Shown: positions 16,571 to 26,806, numbered from the stretch's first letter. The stretch is 64,000 bases of DNA from Clostridium sp. chh4-2 (GCF_002899675.1 NZ_PKUU01000002.1:248001-312000); one strand, 5' to 3'. Notes: a model not told the origin generated them from the sequence alone. Numbers and translations: made by a program.

Positions 16571-17335
16571 GTGAAAGAGAAAGTAAACCAAATGTTCAAG
16601 GACAAACTGTTTCTTGTCATGTTAGTGCTAGGCCTGCTGACTATTGTAGCGGCAGCAGGAGTTGTTACCATTCAAAGAGGAAACCAGCAAGGGGAAGAAA
16701 ATCCATACATGGAGATCCAGGAACCGGGAGGATATATCGCAGGGGAAACTGCGCCGCAGCAGACACAGGTGGCCGGCAATTCCAATGCAGTGAAACCTAC
16801 CGATACGGATAAAGAAGAACTCCCCGTGGAGGAAACAAGAGGATTGGCAGAGGGAACCATCGATGAGCCCATCGCCCAGGTAGGTGCAGGCAAAGACGCC
16901 GCAACCCCATTAGTCCTCAATTTTACGGATGCCAGCAAGATGACCTGGCCGGTATTTGGAAACGTACTTTTAGATTACAGCATGGAATCCACAATCTATT
17001 TCCCGACTCTGGATCAGTACAAATGCAATCCGGGCCTGGTGATTCAGGGAGATGTCAGCGACCCTGTATCAGCGCCTTCTAACGCCAGAGTACAGGAAGT
17101 TGGTTCCAACGAAGAAATCGGAAATTATGTGGTTTTGGATCTGGGAAATGACTATTCGGTTACCTGCGGCCAGTTAAAGGATATTCAGGTTGTAGAAAAT
17201 GAATACATGGAACAGGGACAGATCATCGGCTATGTATCCGAGCCGACAAAATACTATTCTGTAGAGGGCACCAACCTTTTCCTGGAAATGAAGCACCAGG
17301 ATAAAACCGTAGATCCTCTGGATTACCTTCAGTAA
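16571..17335 (+). CDS. SpoIIQ-like protein with degenerate M23 domain
   Basis: GTG 16571 is chosen as start because GAGGTGAG lies just upstream and it puts a short basic stretch before the membrane span (about residues 12-33). The longer frame from 16481 has no ribosome site. The 254-residue protein has one span, an acidic/Thr/Pro/Gln linker and a LytM/M23 fold from about residue 130. The zinc ligands of active M23 enzymes are not seen: the HxxxD site reads QYKCNPGLVI and the HxH site reads NLFLEMKH. That fits SpoIIQ, the forespore partner of SpoIIIAH in the engulfment channel, in which catalysis is often lost. Gene position after spoIID supports this. Confidence 0.8.
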   Translation: MKEKVNQMFKDKLFLVMLVLGLLTIVAAAGVVTIQRGNQQGEENPYMEIQEPGGYIAGETAPQQTQVAGNSNAVKPTDTDKEELPVEETRGLAEGTIDEPIAQVGAGKDAATPLVLNFTDASKMTWPVFGNVLLDYSMESTIYFPTLDQYKCNPGLVIQGDVSDPVSAPSNARVQEVGSNEEIGNYVVLDLGNDYSVTCGQLKDIQVVENEYMEQGQIIGYVSEPTKYYSVEGTNLFLEMKHQDKTVDPLDYLQ

Positions 17336-17355
17336 AAAAGTGCTGCCGCATAAAA

Positions 17356-18302
17356 TTGTTATTTAACAGATTTGGCGGAAAGGTACGCCCGGAATCGGGA
17401 TTCGGAGCCGGGAGACGAAGGTCGGAGGGGCCGTCCGGGCCGGGGAAGGAAGATGCAGCCAGATCGGATTCGGGATTCGCCCCTAAGAACTACTAAGACC
17501 CATAAGGGCAGAACGAGGCAGGCCGGCGCCATTCGCAGTGAACTCTTTATGACTTCGCTGCTCAAGGGCGCCTTAGAAACTGACACGGAAATCAGTTTCT
17601 ACCTGCCTCGTTCTGCTCTTACGGGACTAAGTAGTTCTAAAGGGGTTCCATACGATCCGATCTGTCTGCATCTTCCTTTCCCGGCCCGGATGGCCCCTCC
17701 GACCTTCGTCTCCCGGCTCCGAATCCCGATTCCGGGCTGGTTTTCGCTGGCTTGGTTAAAAACAATGTTATGCATTGGTATTTACGTAAAGCCAAATTTA
17801 CATAGATCATGAAGGGATTTTCAGAAATGACTTCAATTTTACTTTAAACGTCAAGGAATTTCGCAAAATGACCTCACCCTTTACATTAAATGGTGAAAGC
17901 TTTTCTGAAAAAGACTTAACGGTGGATGTAAAAATTTACTTTTTCATCCACCAAATCTTTTTTCCTTAGCTAGCCAAGCAACAGCCGGAAAGAAGGGGGA
18001 ACCTGGGCGGGCGGCGGAAATAATAAGGGATAGGGGATCGTTTGCAGACCCTTAGAGGTACTTGGTCGGCAGAAACGGAAAAAGGCAGACAAATACTGAA
18101 TACCGAATCAGTATTTGAGGCGCCCCTTGAGCAGTGAAGTCATCAGGAGTTCACTGCGAATGGGCGCCGCTCTGCCTTTTTCCGTTTTTGGCGGCCTTAG
18201 TACCTCTTAGGGGCGAAACTCGAATCCCCTATCCCTTATTATTTCCGCCGCCCGCCCAGGTTCCCCCTTCTTTTCGGCGTTTCTTAGTCCACTAAATAAA
18301 GA
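17356..18302 (+). repeat. Twin-hairpin repeat element, copy C
   Basis: A 947-bp unit in the same orientation as copy A, from TTGTTATTTAAC (17356-17367) to CTAAATAAAGAT. Hairpins are at about 17377-17735 and 17986-18276. The first has outer stem GACGAAGGTCGGAGGGGCC with its complement and the arm GCAGTGAA/TTCGCTGC around CTCTTTATGA. The second has the arm CAAATACTG/CAGTATTTG. The spacer (about 17740-17985) holds at least three CAGAAATG- or CGCAAAATG-type palindromes. It fills the gap between the convergent spoIIQ-like gene (21 bases from its stop) and the DUF1846 gene. Copies B and C face each other as inverted repeats around spoIID and the spoIIQ-like gene. Confidence 0.85.
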
Positions 18303-18346
18303 TTTGCAACAGACCCTTTGTGTGTTTTTGATTTTATACTTATTGG

Positions 18347-19831
18347 TTAATGATAAATCTTCTTGTGTTCATAAACGGGTTCGGAAGTCAGCTGAAGCCC
18401 CAGCTTGCTGAATACCTTGATATCCACATCCGACAGCATCACAGAGGTATGAACCTGGCAGCCCTTCAGAAGAGGAAGCTGGTCCATTGCTTTTTGTGCC
18501 ACAGGATCATGGGCGGCGCTCATGGAGAGAGCGATCAGGATTTCATCGGTATGAAGGCGGGGATTTTTGCTGCCCAGGTAATTGACCTTCAATCCCTGAA
18601 TCGGTTCAATTGCGGAAGGCGCGATCAAGTGCACGTCGTCCGGGATTTCACCCAGTTCTTTTACCGCATTCAGAAGTACGGCGGCGGAAGCGCCTAACAG
18701 ATCGCTTGTCTTGCCTGTGACGATCTTGCCGTTTGGCAGCTCTAAAGCTGCGGCCGGAGAATTCTTGACAGCGGCCAGGTTATTGGCGGCGTCTACGACG
18801 CTGCGGAACTGGGGAGTGATCTTGGCCTGTTTCATCAGCAGTTCGATCTTATATACTTCATCCGAAGAGGATGCGCTTTCATCTTTTACAAGGCGGTTTA
18901 AGGCCTGATAGTACCGGCGGATGATCTCCTGTTTGGAAGCTTCCTGGCATACGGCGTCGTCCATGATGCAGTTTCCGGCCATGTTCACGCCCATATCGGT
19001 AGGGGACTTGTAAGGGCTGCTTCCGTAGATTCCTTCAAAGATGGCATTGAGAACCGGGAAGATCTCCACGTCACGGTTATAATTGACTGTAGTCTGTCCA
19101 TAAGCTTCCAGATGGAAGGGATCGATCATATTGACGTCATTTAAATCGGCGGTGGCCGCTTCATAGGCCAGGTTTACCGGGTGTTTTAATGGAATATTCC
19201 AGATTGGGAAGGTTTCAAATTTGGCATAGCCGGCTTTGATTCCCCTCTTGTTTTCGTGGTAAAGCTGAGATAAACAGGCTGCCATCTTGCCGCTTCCCGG
19301 ACCGGGGGCGGTGACAATCACCAGAGGTTTGGAGGTTTCGATGTAATCATTCTTTCCGTAACCTTCGTCGCTGACGATCAGAGAGATGTTGTTGGGATAC
19401 CCGTCGATGGTGTAATGGCGGTAGACTTTGATGCCCATCTTTTCCAGTTTGTTTTTAAAGATGTCCGCGCTGTTCTGGCCGGAATACTGGGTGATAACCA
19501 CGCTTCCTACATACAGCCCCTTATCGGTAAATGACTGGATCAGGCGGAGCACGTCTAAATCGTAAGTGATGCCCAGATCATGACGGACTTTATTCTTTTC
19601 TATATCGGATGCGCTGATAGCGATCACAATTTCAGCCTGCTCGGATAACTGAAGCAGCATGCTCAGTTTACTGTCAGGCGCAAAGCCGGGAAGGACGCGG
19701 GACGCATGGTAATCATCAAACAGTTTGCCTCCGAATTCCAGATATAATTTATCCCCGAACTGGCTGATGCGTTCGCGGATGTGTTCAGACTGCATTGCTA
19801 AATATTTGTTGTTATCAAATCCTAATTTCAT
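18347..19831 (-). CDS. DUF1846 family protein
   Basis: The start at 19829-19831 (MKLGFDNNKYLAMQSEHI) is preceded by GAGGGAGAGC; the frame continues upstream to 19900 without a better ribosome site. The 494-residue soluble protein matches DUF1846, a conserved Firmicute family of unknown function: FGGKLFDDYHASRVLPGF, PGPGSGKMAACLSQLYHE (a P-loop-like segment) and the DLNDVNMIDPFHLEAYG stretch are recognisable. The glycine-rich PGPGSGK motif suggests nucleotide or phosphate binding, but this is inference. It is monocistronic, convergent with the spoIIQ-like gene and separated from it by repeat element C. A TACAAT near 19872 may be its -10 box. Confidence 0.88.
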   Translation of the reverse strand: MKLGFDNNKYLAMQSEHIRERISQFGDKLYLEFGGKLFDDYHASRVLPGFAPDSKLSMLLQLSEQAEIVIAISASDIEKNKVRHDLGITYDLDVLRLIQSFTDKGLYVGSVVITQYSGQNSADIFKNKLEKMGIKVYRHYTIDGYPNNISLIVSDEGYGKNDYIETSKPLVIVTAPGPGSGKMAACLSQLYHENKRGIKAGYAKFETFPIWNIPLKHPVNLAYEAATADLNDVNMIDPFHLEAYGQTTVNYNRDVEIFPVLNAIFEGIYGSSPYKSPTDMGVNMAGNCIMDDAVCQEASKQEIIRRYYQALNRLVKDESASSSDEVYKIELLMKQAKITPQFRSVVDAANNLAAVKNSPAAALELPNGKIVTGKTSDLLGASAAVLLNAVKELGEIPDDVHLIAPSAIEPIQGLKVNYLGSKNPRLHTDEILIALSMSAAHDPVAQKAMDQLPLLKGCQVHTSVMLSDVDIKVFSKLGLQLTSEPVYEHKKIYH

Positions 19832-19920
19832 AAGCTCTCCCTCATTTTTACAAAAATCTACACCCATTGTACCATAAAACTTCTGAAAAAGACATTGCAA
19901 ATTAAACTTTATAAGCTAAA

Positions 19921-20691
19921 ATGAAAATGAACCGTCAGCCGGAACAGGGAAGAACGCGTCTCCTCACGGCGGACTGGGAATCAAAAGCAGTAAAGGCAGG
20001 AATCAATGTGAATATAAAAGAAGAACTGTATCCCTTGGCGGATTTGAAGTTTAAGGAATTTACAGTCCGGCTGATGCCGGGAGTGGCGGATGAGAGGGTG
20101 ATTGGGGTTCGGCTGCCGCAGCTTAGAAAACTGGCAAAAAAGGCAGTTAAAGAAGGATGGAAGGAATATATGGAAGGGGCCTCGGACGATACCTATGAGG
20201 AGATTATGCTTCAGGGGATGGTGCTGGGATATGCGAAGGAGACTTGGGATGTATTGGAGCCTTATGTTACCGGGTTTCTTCCTAAGATTGATAACTGGTC
20301 GGTATGTGACAGCTTTTGCAGTGGATTGAAGTCCGTGAGGACGGATAAGGATAGGGGGTGGAGGTATCTGGAAGGGTGCCTGGGGGATGACAGAGAATAT
20401 GTGATACGGTTTGGCATCGTGATGATGATCTTTCACTATATGGAAGAAAAATATGCGGAACAGGCGTTTGAATGGTTTGACAGAATCTGTCATTCGGGAT
20501 ATTATGTAAAGATGGCGAAAGCTTGGGCTGTCTCCATCTATTTTGTGAACTTTCCGGAGATAACCATGGAATATTTAAAGAGAAACTGTCTGGATGATTG
20601 GACCTATAATAAAGCGCTGCAAAAGATAAGGGAATCTCGGTGCGTGGACCGGGAGACAAAGGACAGAATACGCTTAATGAAGCGGGAATAG
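19921..20691 (+). CDS. DNA alkylation repair protein, AlkD family
   Basis: The 256-residue protein is built of HEAT-like helical repeats typical of AlkD/AlkC DNA glycosylases: RVIGVRLPQLRKLAKKA, the IDNWSVCDSFCSGLK segment with the conserved Trp and Asp, and KMAKAWAVSIYFVNFPE. AlkD enzymes remove positively charged alkylpurines. The start is uncertain: ATG 19921 has no clear ribosome site, while GTG 20008 has AAGGCAGG six bases upstream and begins just before KEELYPLADLKFKEF, where homologues usually begin. The adjacent ogt gene, 37 bases downstream, makes this an alkylation-repair pair. Confidence 0.85.
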   Translation: MKMNRQPEQGRTRLLTADWESKAVKAGINVNIKEELYPLADLKFKEFTVRLMPGVADERVIGVRLPQLRKLAKKAVKEGWKEYMEGASDDTYEEIMLQGMVLGYAKETWDVLEPYVTGFLPKIDNWSVCDSFCSGLKSVRTDKDRGWRYLEGCLGDDREYVIRFGIVMMIFHYMEEKYAEQAFEWFDRICHSGYYVKMAKAWAVSIYFVNFPEITMEYLKRNCLDDWTYNKALQKIRESRCVDRETKDRIRLMKRE

Positions 20692-20728
20692 AAAGGCTTT
20701 TAAAAGGAAAGCGGAAACGAGGTGCCGG

Positions 20729-21187
20729 GTGAAGAAAAGCATTTATGTGGATACCAGATTGGGAACCGTGCGCATCAGTGAAGATGGCGCAGGGATTTGT
20801 GAACTCCATTTTTTAAAGGAAGAAAAGGGACGGCAGGAACCGACTCCGCTGCTTGAAAAGGCAAAAGAGCAGCTTTTGGAATATCTGAAAGGCAGGAGAA
20901 AAGAGTTTGACCTTCCCCTGTCCATGAATGGAACGGAGTTTCAATTAAATGTGTGGAAACAGCTGCAAAAAATCCCCTATGGAGAAACCAGATCTTATGG
21001 ACAGGTCGCCGCAATGGCCGGTAATGCAAAGGCAGGCCGCGCGGTGGGAATGGCGAATAACAGAAATCCCATTGCGATTCTGGTGCCATGTCACAGAGTG
21101 ATTGGGGCCGACGGAAGTTTGACCGGATATGGCGGAGGATTGGACATAAAACAGGCATTATTAGAGCTGGAACAGGGTAAGCTTTAA
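20729..21187 (+). CDS. ogt: Methylated-DNA-[protein]-cysteine S-methyltransferase
   Basis: Starts at GTG 20729 with AACGAGGTG upstream. The 152-residue protein repairs O6-alkylguanine by suicide transfer to its own cysteine. The active site IPYGETRSYGQVAA and VPCHRVIGADGSLTGYGGG, with Cys in PCHRV, are complete, and the helix-turn-helix Arg-finger region (KAGRAVGMANNRNP) is normal. It follows the AlkD-family gene closely in the same direction, so both probably belong to one alkylation-repair operon. Confidence 0.95.
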   Translation: MKKSIYVDTRLGTVRISEDGAGICELHFLKEEKGRQEPTPLLEKAKEQLLEYLKGRRKEFDLPLSMNGTEFQLNVWKQLQKIPYGETRSYGQVAAMAGNAKAGRAVGMANNRNPIAILVPCHRVIGADGSLTGYGGGLDIKQALLELEQGKL

Positions 21188-21239
21188 CATAGGAATTAGT
21201 TATTTGCTTTATTATTATTTGCTGTAATGGGAGAAGTAG

Positions 21240-22445
21240 ATGAAAAAAAGAATACTGTTAATTGCCATGGCGCTGTTTCTTTCCGGGTGCGCCAGATACC
21301 AGGCGGTTCCTGAGCCGCCTGCGGCGGAAGAAACTACAGAAGGGATTAGGCAGGAGGAAACCAAAGAGACGGAAACTCCTGTGGAAACGGAGGCGCAGAC
21401 CCAGCCGGAAGAAGAGGTGGATACAAGGGTGCCGAAACAGGTGAAGGGCATCTATCTTTCCGCCTATATTGCGGGAACGCCTAAACTTATGGACAACATC
21501 CTGGCTGAGATCGATAAGTCCCAGGTAAATGCGGTGGTTATCGATGTGAAAAATGACGACGGCAGGATTACATTTCCCATGGACACCCCTGTGGTAAATG
21601 AAATCGGAGCCTGTAAACCATATATCAGTGATGTGGACGAATTGATTAAGAAGCTGAAGGAGCGGGACATCTATGTGATCGCCAGGGTGGTGGCATTCCG
21701 TGATCCCTATCTGGCGGAGGCAAAGCCGGAATGGAGCTTAAAGAAGGCGGATGGGTCTCTGTACCGGGATAACAAAGGGCTGGCATGGGTCAATCCATAT
21801 AAAAAGGAAGTTTGGGATTATCTGATCGAGGTGGGAAAAGCGGCCGCTGAGGCAGGATTTGATGAAGTTCAGTTCGACTATATCCGCTTTTCTACGGAAA
21901 AAGGGATGAAGCAGGTAGTGTTTGACGAGGAAGATACCAAAGGGCGGAGCAAGACGGATATTATTACGGAATTTATTACCTATGCTTATGAGCCGTTAAA
22001 GGAAGCGGGACTGTTTGTTTCCGCAGACGTGTTTGGAGCGATTATAGGAAGCGAGCAGGATGCCAATTCAGTGGGCCAGATTTATTATGAGATGGCAAAG
22101 CATCTGGACTATATTTGTCCCATGATCTATCCGTCCCATTATGCGGACGGTAATTTTGGGATCGAACACCCGGATACGAAGCCATATGATACGATTCTGG
22201 CGGCCCTTTTGGGATCAAAGGCGGATCTTGCTACGGGATCGGATGCGGTAAAACAAGAAAATCTGGCTGTCGTAAGGCCATGGCTTCAGGATTTCACCGC
22301 GTCTTATCTGGAGCATTACATTACCTATGGACCGGAACAGGTGAAAGCGCAGATTCAGGCGGTTTACGACGCCGGGTATGAAGAATGGATCTTCTGGGAT
22401 GCGGCCTGCACCTATGAATGGAAAGGATTGGAGAGAGAAAATTAA
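21240..22445 (+). CDS. Lipoprotein, putative glycoside hydrolase (DUF4015/GH13-like)
   Basis: The 401-residue protein has a lipoprotein signal (lipobox LSGC, Cys about residue 17), a Glu/Thr/Pro-rich linker (about 20-65) and a TIM-barrel-like domain of the DUF4015 'putative glycoside hydrolase' family: VKGIYLSAYIAGTPK, VNAVVIDVKNDDGRITF, DIYVIARVVAFRDPYLA, FDEVQFDYIRFST and ICPMIYPSHYADGNFG. Acidic residues at the barrel strand ends (for example the Asp in VQFDYIRF) are conserved in the family. The substrate is unknown; a cell-surface polysaccharide is likely because it would be anchored outside the membrane. The stop overlaps the next start (TAATG). Confidence 0.85.
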   Translation: MKKRILLIAMALFLSGCARYQAVPEPPAAEETTEGIRQEETKETETPVETEAQTQPEEEVDTRVPKQVKGIYLSAYIAGTPKLMDNILAEIDKSQVNAVVIDVKNDDGRITFPMDTPVVNEIGACKPYISDVDELIKKLKERDIYVIARVVAFRDPYLAEAKPEWSLKKADGSLYRDNKGLAWVNPYKKEVWDYLIEVGKAAAEAGFDEVQFDYIRFSTEKGMKQVVFDEEDTKGRSKTDIITEFITYAYEPLKEAGLFVSADVFGAIIGSEQDANSVGQIYYEMAKHLDYICPMIYPSHYADGNFGIEHPDTKPYDTILAALLGSKADLATGSDAVKQENLAVVRPWLQDFTASYLEHYITYGPEQVKAQIQAVYDAGYEEWIFWDAACTYEWKGLEREN

Positions 22446-22954
22446 TGGAAAGAATACCAAAACCGGGGGAATTTTACCGGCATTTCAAGGATAAACTATA
22501 TCAGGTTCTGACTGTTGCGGAACATACGGAAACAGGGGAACATATGGTGGTATACCAGGCGCTTTACGGGGATTTCAGGACTTATGTCCGTCCGCTGTCC
22601 ATGTTTGTCAGCGAGGTGGACCATGAAAAATACCCGGAAGTAGCGCAGAAATACAGATTCGAAAAAGTGGAATTGGAAAAAGAAGCGGAAAACCAGGAAG
22701 AACCGGCCTGGGAAGAGACCGAGGAAGAACCCGGTTTGAAGCCATGCGTCCTGGCATTTCTGGACGCGGAAAGCTGGGATGAAAAGCTGAGTATTCTGAC
22801 CTCCATGAGAGGAAAGATCGGCGAAAAGGAGCTGGACAGCATTTTCCTGGCTTTGGACCTTCAAAAAGGGCAGGGAAGCATCGAGAAACAGCTGGATGAA
22901 GTGGAAGGCTTTTTAAAGATGCAGAGACGGTATGACGGAAGCCGGTTGAGATAG
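22445..22954 (+). CDS. DUF1653 domain protein
   Basis: The start at ATG 22445 overlaps the stop codon of the upstream lipoprotein gene. The 169-residue protein has a DUF1653 domain at the N-terminus ([46 protein letters not shown]) and a Glu-rich linker followed by a helical C-terminal region (about 100-165). DUF1653 is a small beta-rich domain of unknown function. Translational coupling to the lipoprotein gene and eight bases to uvrC suggest one operon. Confidence 0.88.
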   Translation: MERIPKPGEFYRHFKDKLYQVLTVAEHTETGEHMVVYQALYGDFRTYVRPLSMFVSEVDHEKYPEVAQKYRFEKVELEKEAENQEEPAWEETEEEPGLKPCVLAFLDAESWDEKLSILTSMRGKIGEKELDSIFLALDLQKGQGSIEKQLDEVEGFLKMQRRYDGSRLR

Positions 22955-22962
22955 GTGGTGAA

Positions 22963-24822
22963 ATGGTGTTTAACATAGAGGAAGAATTAAAAAAACTGCC
23001 GTCACAGCCGGGCGTATACATCATGCATGACAGTAAGGATGAGATCATCTATGTGGGAAAGGCAATCAGCCTGAAAAACCGGGTCCGCCAATACTTTCAG
23101 AGCAGCCGGAATAAGACTGCTAAGATCGAGCAGATGGTGTCCAGAATCGCCAGATTTGAATACATTATCACGGATTCGGAACTGGAAGCGTTGGTTTTGG
23201 AATGCAATCTGATTAAAGAGCACCGTCCGCGCTACAATACCATGCTGAAGGATGACAAGAGTTACCCCTATATTAAGGTGACGGTTAACGAAGAATTTCC
23301 CAGGGTGCTGTTTGCCAGGGAGATGAAGAAGGATAAAAATAAGTATTTCGGCCCCTATACCAGCGCAGGAGCGGTGAAGGATACCATAGATCTGATCCAT
23401 AAGATTTACAGGATAAGGACCTGCAACAGAAATCTTCCCAAGGATATAGGAAAAGACCGTCCCTGCCTGAACTACCACATCAAACAGTGCGATGCTCCGT
23501 GCCAGGGATATATAAGCAGGGAAGAATATGCAAAATCCATAGGGCAGGCGCTGGATTTCTTAAACGGCCAGTACGGCCCGGTGATAAAATCTTTGGAGCA
23601 GAAGATGCAGGCGGCATCAGATGAACTGGATTTTGAAAAGGCAATCGAATACCGGGAGCTGTTAAACAGCGTGAAGCAGATTGCACAGAAGCAGAAAATT
23701 ACCAGCAGCAGTATGGAAGACCGGGATATTATCGCCATGGCAAAGGATGAGAAGGATGCGGTGGTGCAGGTGTTTTTCGTCAGGGACGGCCGCCTGATCG
23801 GCCGGGAGCATTTTCACGTGACTGTGGCTACGGCGGAGGATTCCAAACAAATCCTGACCAGTTTTGTGAAGCAGTTCTATGCCGGAACCCCGTTTGTTCC
23901 CAGGGAATTATGGGTTCAGACGGAGCTGGAGGACAGTGGGGTGATCTCGGAATGGCTGAGCGCTAAACGGGGGCAGAAGGTAAGGATCACCGTGCCGCAG
24001 AAAGGCCAGAAAGAGCGCTTAGTTGAGCTGGCGGAGAAAAATGCGGCTCTTGTGCTGTCGCAGGATAAAGAAAAGATCAAGCGGGAAGAGTTAAGAACGA
24101 GAGGCGCCATGAACCAGGTGGGAGAATGGCTGGGGCTGACCGGGATCAGAAGAATCGAAGCCTTCGATATCTCCAATACCAGCGGTATCGAATCCGTAGG
24201 TTCCATGATCGTATATGAGGACGGAAAACCAAAGCGGAACGATTACCGGAAATTTAAGATCAAATGGGTCAAGGGCCCCAATGATTACGCTTCCATGAAA
24301 GAGGTGCTGACAAGAAGGTTCAGTCACGGACTGGAGGAAGCGGATCTTTTAAAGGAAAAAGGCATGGATGAATCCTTTGGAAGCTTTACCAGATTTCCGG
24401 ATCTGATCATGATGGACGGCGGAAAAGGCCAGGTAAATGTGGCGTTGGAGGTTCTGAATGAGCTGAAATTGTCCATTCCGGTCTGCGGTATGGTAAAGGA
24501 TGACAACCACCGGACCAGAGGATTGTATTATCAGAATGTGGAGATCCCCATCGATAAACACTCGGAGGGCTTCCGGCTGATCACCAGGATTCAGGATGAA
24601 GCCCACAGATTTGCCATTGAGTATCACAGAAGTCTGAGAAATAAAGGCCAGGTGAAATCTATTCTGGATGATATTTCGGGAATTGGACCTACCAGAAGAA
24701 AGGCTCTGATGCGCCAGTTTAAATCCATAGAGGCGGTAAAAGAAGCCACGCTTGAAGAGCTGGCAGGCGCTCCGGGCATGAACCGGCAGGCGGCCCAAAG
24801 CGTTTATGATTTCTTCCATTAA
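22963..24822 (+). CDS. uvrC: Excinuclease ABC subunit C
   Basis: The 619-residue nuclease makes both incisions in nucleotide-excision repair. The N-terminal GIY-YIG nuclease domain ([22 protein letters not shown], with the split GVYIM...IYVGKA), a central UVR motif ([19 protein letters not shown] about residue 220), the RNase H-like C-terminal nuclease ([11 protein letters not shown]...[29 protein letters not shown]) and terminal helix-hairpin-helix motifs ([13 protein letters not shown]) are all present. Length is usual. Located directly upstream of hprK, as in many Lachnospiraceae. Confidence 0.97.
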   Translation: MVFNIEEELKKLPSQPGVYIMHDSKDEIIYVGKAISLKNRVRQYFQSSRNKTAKIEQMVSRIARFEYIITDSELEALVLECNLIKEHRPRYNTMLKDDKSYPYIKVTVNEEFPRVLFAREMKKDKNKYFGPYTSAGAVKDTIDLIHKIYRIRTCNRNLPKDIGKDRPCLNYHIKQCDAPCQGYISREEYAKSIGQALDFLNGQYGPVIKSLEQKMQAASDELDFEKAIEYRELLNSVKQIAQKQKITSSSMEDRDIIAMAKDEKDAVVQVFFVRDGRLIGREHFHVTVATAEDSKQILTSFVKQFYAGTPFVPRELWVQTELEDSGVISEWLSAKRGQKVRITVPQKGQKERLVELAEKNAALVLSQDKEKIKREELRTRGAMNQVGEWLGLTGIRRIEAFDISNTSGIESVGSMIVYEDGKPKRNDYRKFKIKWVKGPNDYASMKEVLTRRFSHGLEEADLLKEKGMDESFGSFTRFPDLIMMDGGKGQVNVALEVLNELKLSIPVCGMVKDDNHRTRGLYYQNVEIPIDKHSEGFRLITRIQDEAHRFAIEYHRSLRNKGQVKSILDDISGIGPTRRKALMRQFKSIEAVKEATLEELAGAPGMNRQAAQSVYDFFH

Positions 24823-24930
24823 GGAACAGGTAATGACAAGCGGATAAATTTGTGTTAGTATGTAACTGTTTAGTAGGTCTGTGTTTTTACATTAGTATTA
24901 AAAAATACTTGTTAGAAGGAGAATGATATC

Positions 24931-25860
24931 ATGCATGGTGTCACCATTAAAGAATTAATTGAAAAGATGAATTTGAAAAATACAACGCCGGAGATCGATA
25001 CGGAAAAGATTGTATTATCCCATCCGGATGTAAACAGGCCCGCGCTGCAGCTGGCCGGATTTTTCGATCATTTTGACAAAGAGAGGGTGCAGATCATCGG
25101 ATATGTGGAGCAGGAGTATATAAAGACCCTGACTCTGGAGCGTAAGAAGGAGATGTACAATAAGCTTCTCGCAAGCAAAGTACCCTGCCTGGTGTACAGC
25201 CGCGGGCAGATGCCGGATGAAGATATGATTGCCCTTTGTACTTATTATGATGTGCCGTGTCTGGTGTCTGAAAAATCCACATCAGATCTGATGGCAGAGG
25301 TGATTCGCTGGCTGAAAGTGAAACTGGCTCCGTGTATCAGCATTCACGGCGTGCTGGTGGACGTATTCGGCGAAGGCGTTTTGATCATGGGAGAAAGCGG
25401 CATCGGCAAGAGCGAGGCGGCTTTGGAACTGATTAAACGCGGACACCGTCTTGTAACGGACGATGTGGTGGAGATCCGCAAAGTCAGCGATGAGACTTTG
25501 ATCGGAAGCGCGCCTGATATTACAAAACATTTTATCGAGCTGCGCGGTATCGGAATTATCGACGTAAAAGCCTTATTCGGTGTGGAAAGCGTGAAGGACA
25601 CCCAGTCCATCGATATGGTAATCAAACTGGAAGACTGGAATAAGGATAAGGAATATGACCGCCTTGGTCTGGAAGACCAGTATACGGAATTTTTAGGCAA
25701 TAAAGTGGTCTGCCATTCCATCCCGATCCGTCCGGGCAGAAATTTAGCGATTATCGTGGAATCTGCCGCTGTTAACTACAGGCAGAAAAAGATGGGCTAC
25801 AATGCAGCCCAGGAGCTTTACAAACGAGTACAGGCGAATTTGTCTAGAAAAAATGATTAG
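24931..25860 (+). CDS. hprK: HPr kinase/phosphorylase
   Basis: The 309-residue bifunctional enzyme phosphorylates Ser46 of HPr and Crh in response to glycolytic state and reverses the reaction, giving carbon catabolite control. The P-loop GESGIGKSE (about residue 155) and the signature ELRGIGIIDVKALFG are present. AGAAGGAG precedes the ATG. It begins the run hprK-murB-rapZ-whiA-crh-like, with 17, 20, 69 and -26 base gaps. One plausible target, the Crh-like protein with Ser46, is encoded at the end of the same operon. Confidence 0.97.
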   Translation: MHGVTIKELIEKMNLKNTTPEIDTEKIVLSHPDVNRPALQLAGFFDHFDKERVQIIGYVEQEYIKTLTLERKKEMYNKLLASKVPCLVYSRGQMPDEDMIALCTYYDVPCLVSEKSTSDLMAEVIRWLKVKLAPCISIHGVLVDVFGEGVLIMGESGIGKSEAALELIKRGHRLVTDDVVEIRKVSDETLIGSAPDITKHFIELRGIGIIDVKALFGVESVKDTQSIDMVIKLEDWNKDKEYDRLGLEDQYTEFLGNKVVCHSIPIRPGRNLAIIVESAAVNYRQKKMGYNAAQELYKRVQANLSRKND

Positions 25861-25877
25861 TCTGAGGTAAGGAATTT

Positions 25878-26786
25878 ATGGATGTATTTCATTCAAAACT
25901 GGTGGAAGCAGCGGGTGCTGAGTCTGTAAAAACGCAGGAGATGATGAAGAATCACACCACCTTCCGTGTGGGCGGCCCTGCTTCCTGGTATGTGACACCT
26001 AGTGATGAAGCCGCGCTGTCCGGCGTGGTGAGCCTGTGCAAAGCGGAACATGTGCCTTATTATATTATTGGAAATGGAAGCAACCTTTTAGTGGGTGATT
26101 TGGGTTATGACGGCGTGATCATCTCCATGAGCGAAAACTGGAATTACTGCAGAGTGGAAGGAAAGCGGATTACGGCCGGAGCAGGAACCCTGCTTTCCAA
26201 AATCGCCAAATCCGCTCTGGAAGCGTCTTTAACCGGTTTTGAATTTGCCGCAGGAATCCCGGGAACTCTGGGAGGAGCGGTGGTTATGAACGCCGGAGCC
26301 TATGGCTCTGAGATGAAATGCGTGCTGGAATCGGCGCGCGTGCTGACCGGGGAAGGGGAAATCAGAAACCTCTCCCTTAAAGAACTGGAACTGGGATACC
26401 GGAAAAGCTGCATTCCTTCCAATGGATATATTGTGCTGGAAGCGGTCATACTGCTGGAACCAGGGGACAAGGAAGCGGTCAGGGAGAAGATGGATGAGCT
26501 GGCCAGACAGAGGCGTGAGAAACAGCCTTTGGAATATCCAAGCGCCGGAAGCACGTTTAAAAGGCCGGCCGGATATTTTGCGGGCAAACTGATTCAGGAT
26601 TCCGGCCTTCGCGGATTCCGGTCAGGGGGGGCCCAGGTATCGGAAAAACACTGTGGTTTTGTGATCAACAGGGATCATGCCACGGCGTCTGACGTTGTAA
26701 ACCTTTGCCGACAGGTGCAGGAGAGGGTAAAGGATAATTTCGGCGTGGATTTGGAAATGGAAGTTAAAATGATTGGGAAATTTTAA
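25878..26786 (+). CDS. murB: UDP-N-acetylenolpyruvoylglucosamine reductase
   Basis: The 302-residue flavoenzyme reduces UDP-GlcNAc-enolpyruvate to UDP-MurNAc in peptidoglycan synthesis. NHTTFRVGGPA, GNGSNLLVGD and FAAGIPGTLGGAVVMNAGAYG (FAD site) and the C-terminal YPSAGSTFKRP...LIQDSGLRG motif with the catalytic Ser are typical of the type IIa clostridial MurB. The ATG has GAGGTAAGG upstream. It lies between hprK and rapZ. Confidence 0.97.
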   Translation: MDVFHSKLVEAAGAESVKTQEMMKNHTTFRVGGPASWYVTPSDEAALSGVVSLCKAEHVPYYIIGNGSNLLVGDLGYDGVIISMSENWNYCRVEGKRITAGAGTLLSKIAKSALEASLTGFEFAAGIPGTLGGAVVMNAGAYGSEMKCVLESARVLTGEGEIRNLSLKELELGYRKSCIPSNGYIVLEAVILLEPGDKEAVREKMDELARQRREKQPLEYPSAGSTFKRPAGYFAGKLIQDSGLRGFRSGGAQVSEKHCGFVINRDHATASDVVNLCRQVQERVKDNFGVDLEMEVKMIGKF

Positions 26787-26806
26787 TATTTGCGGAGGAT
26801 AAAACG

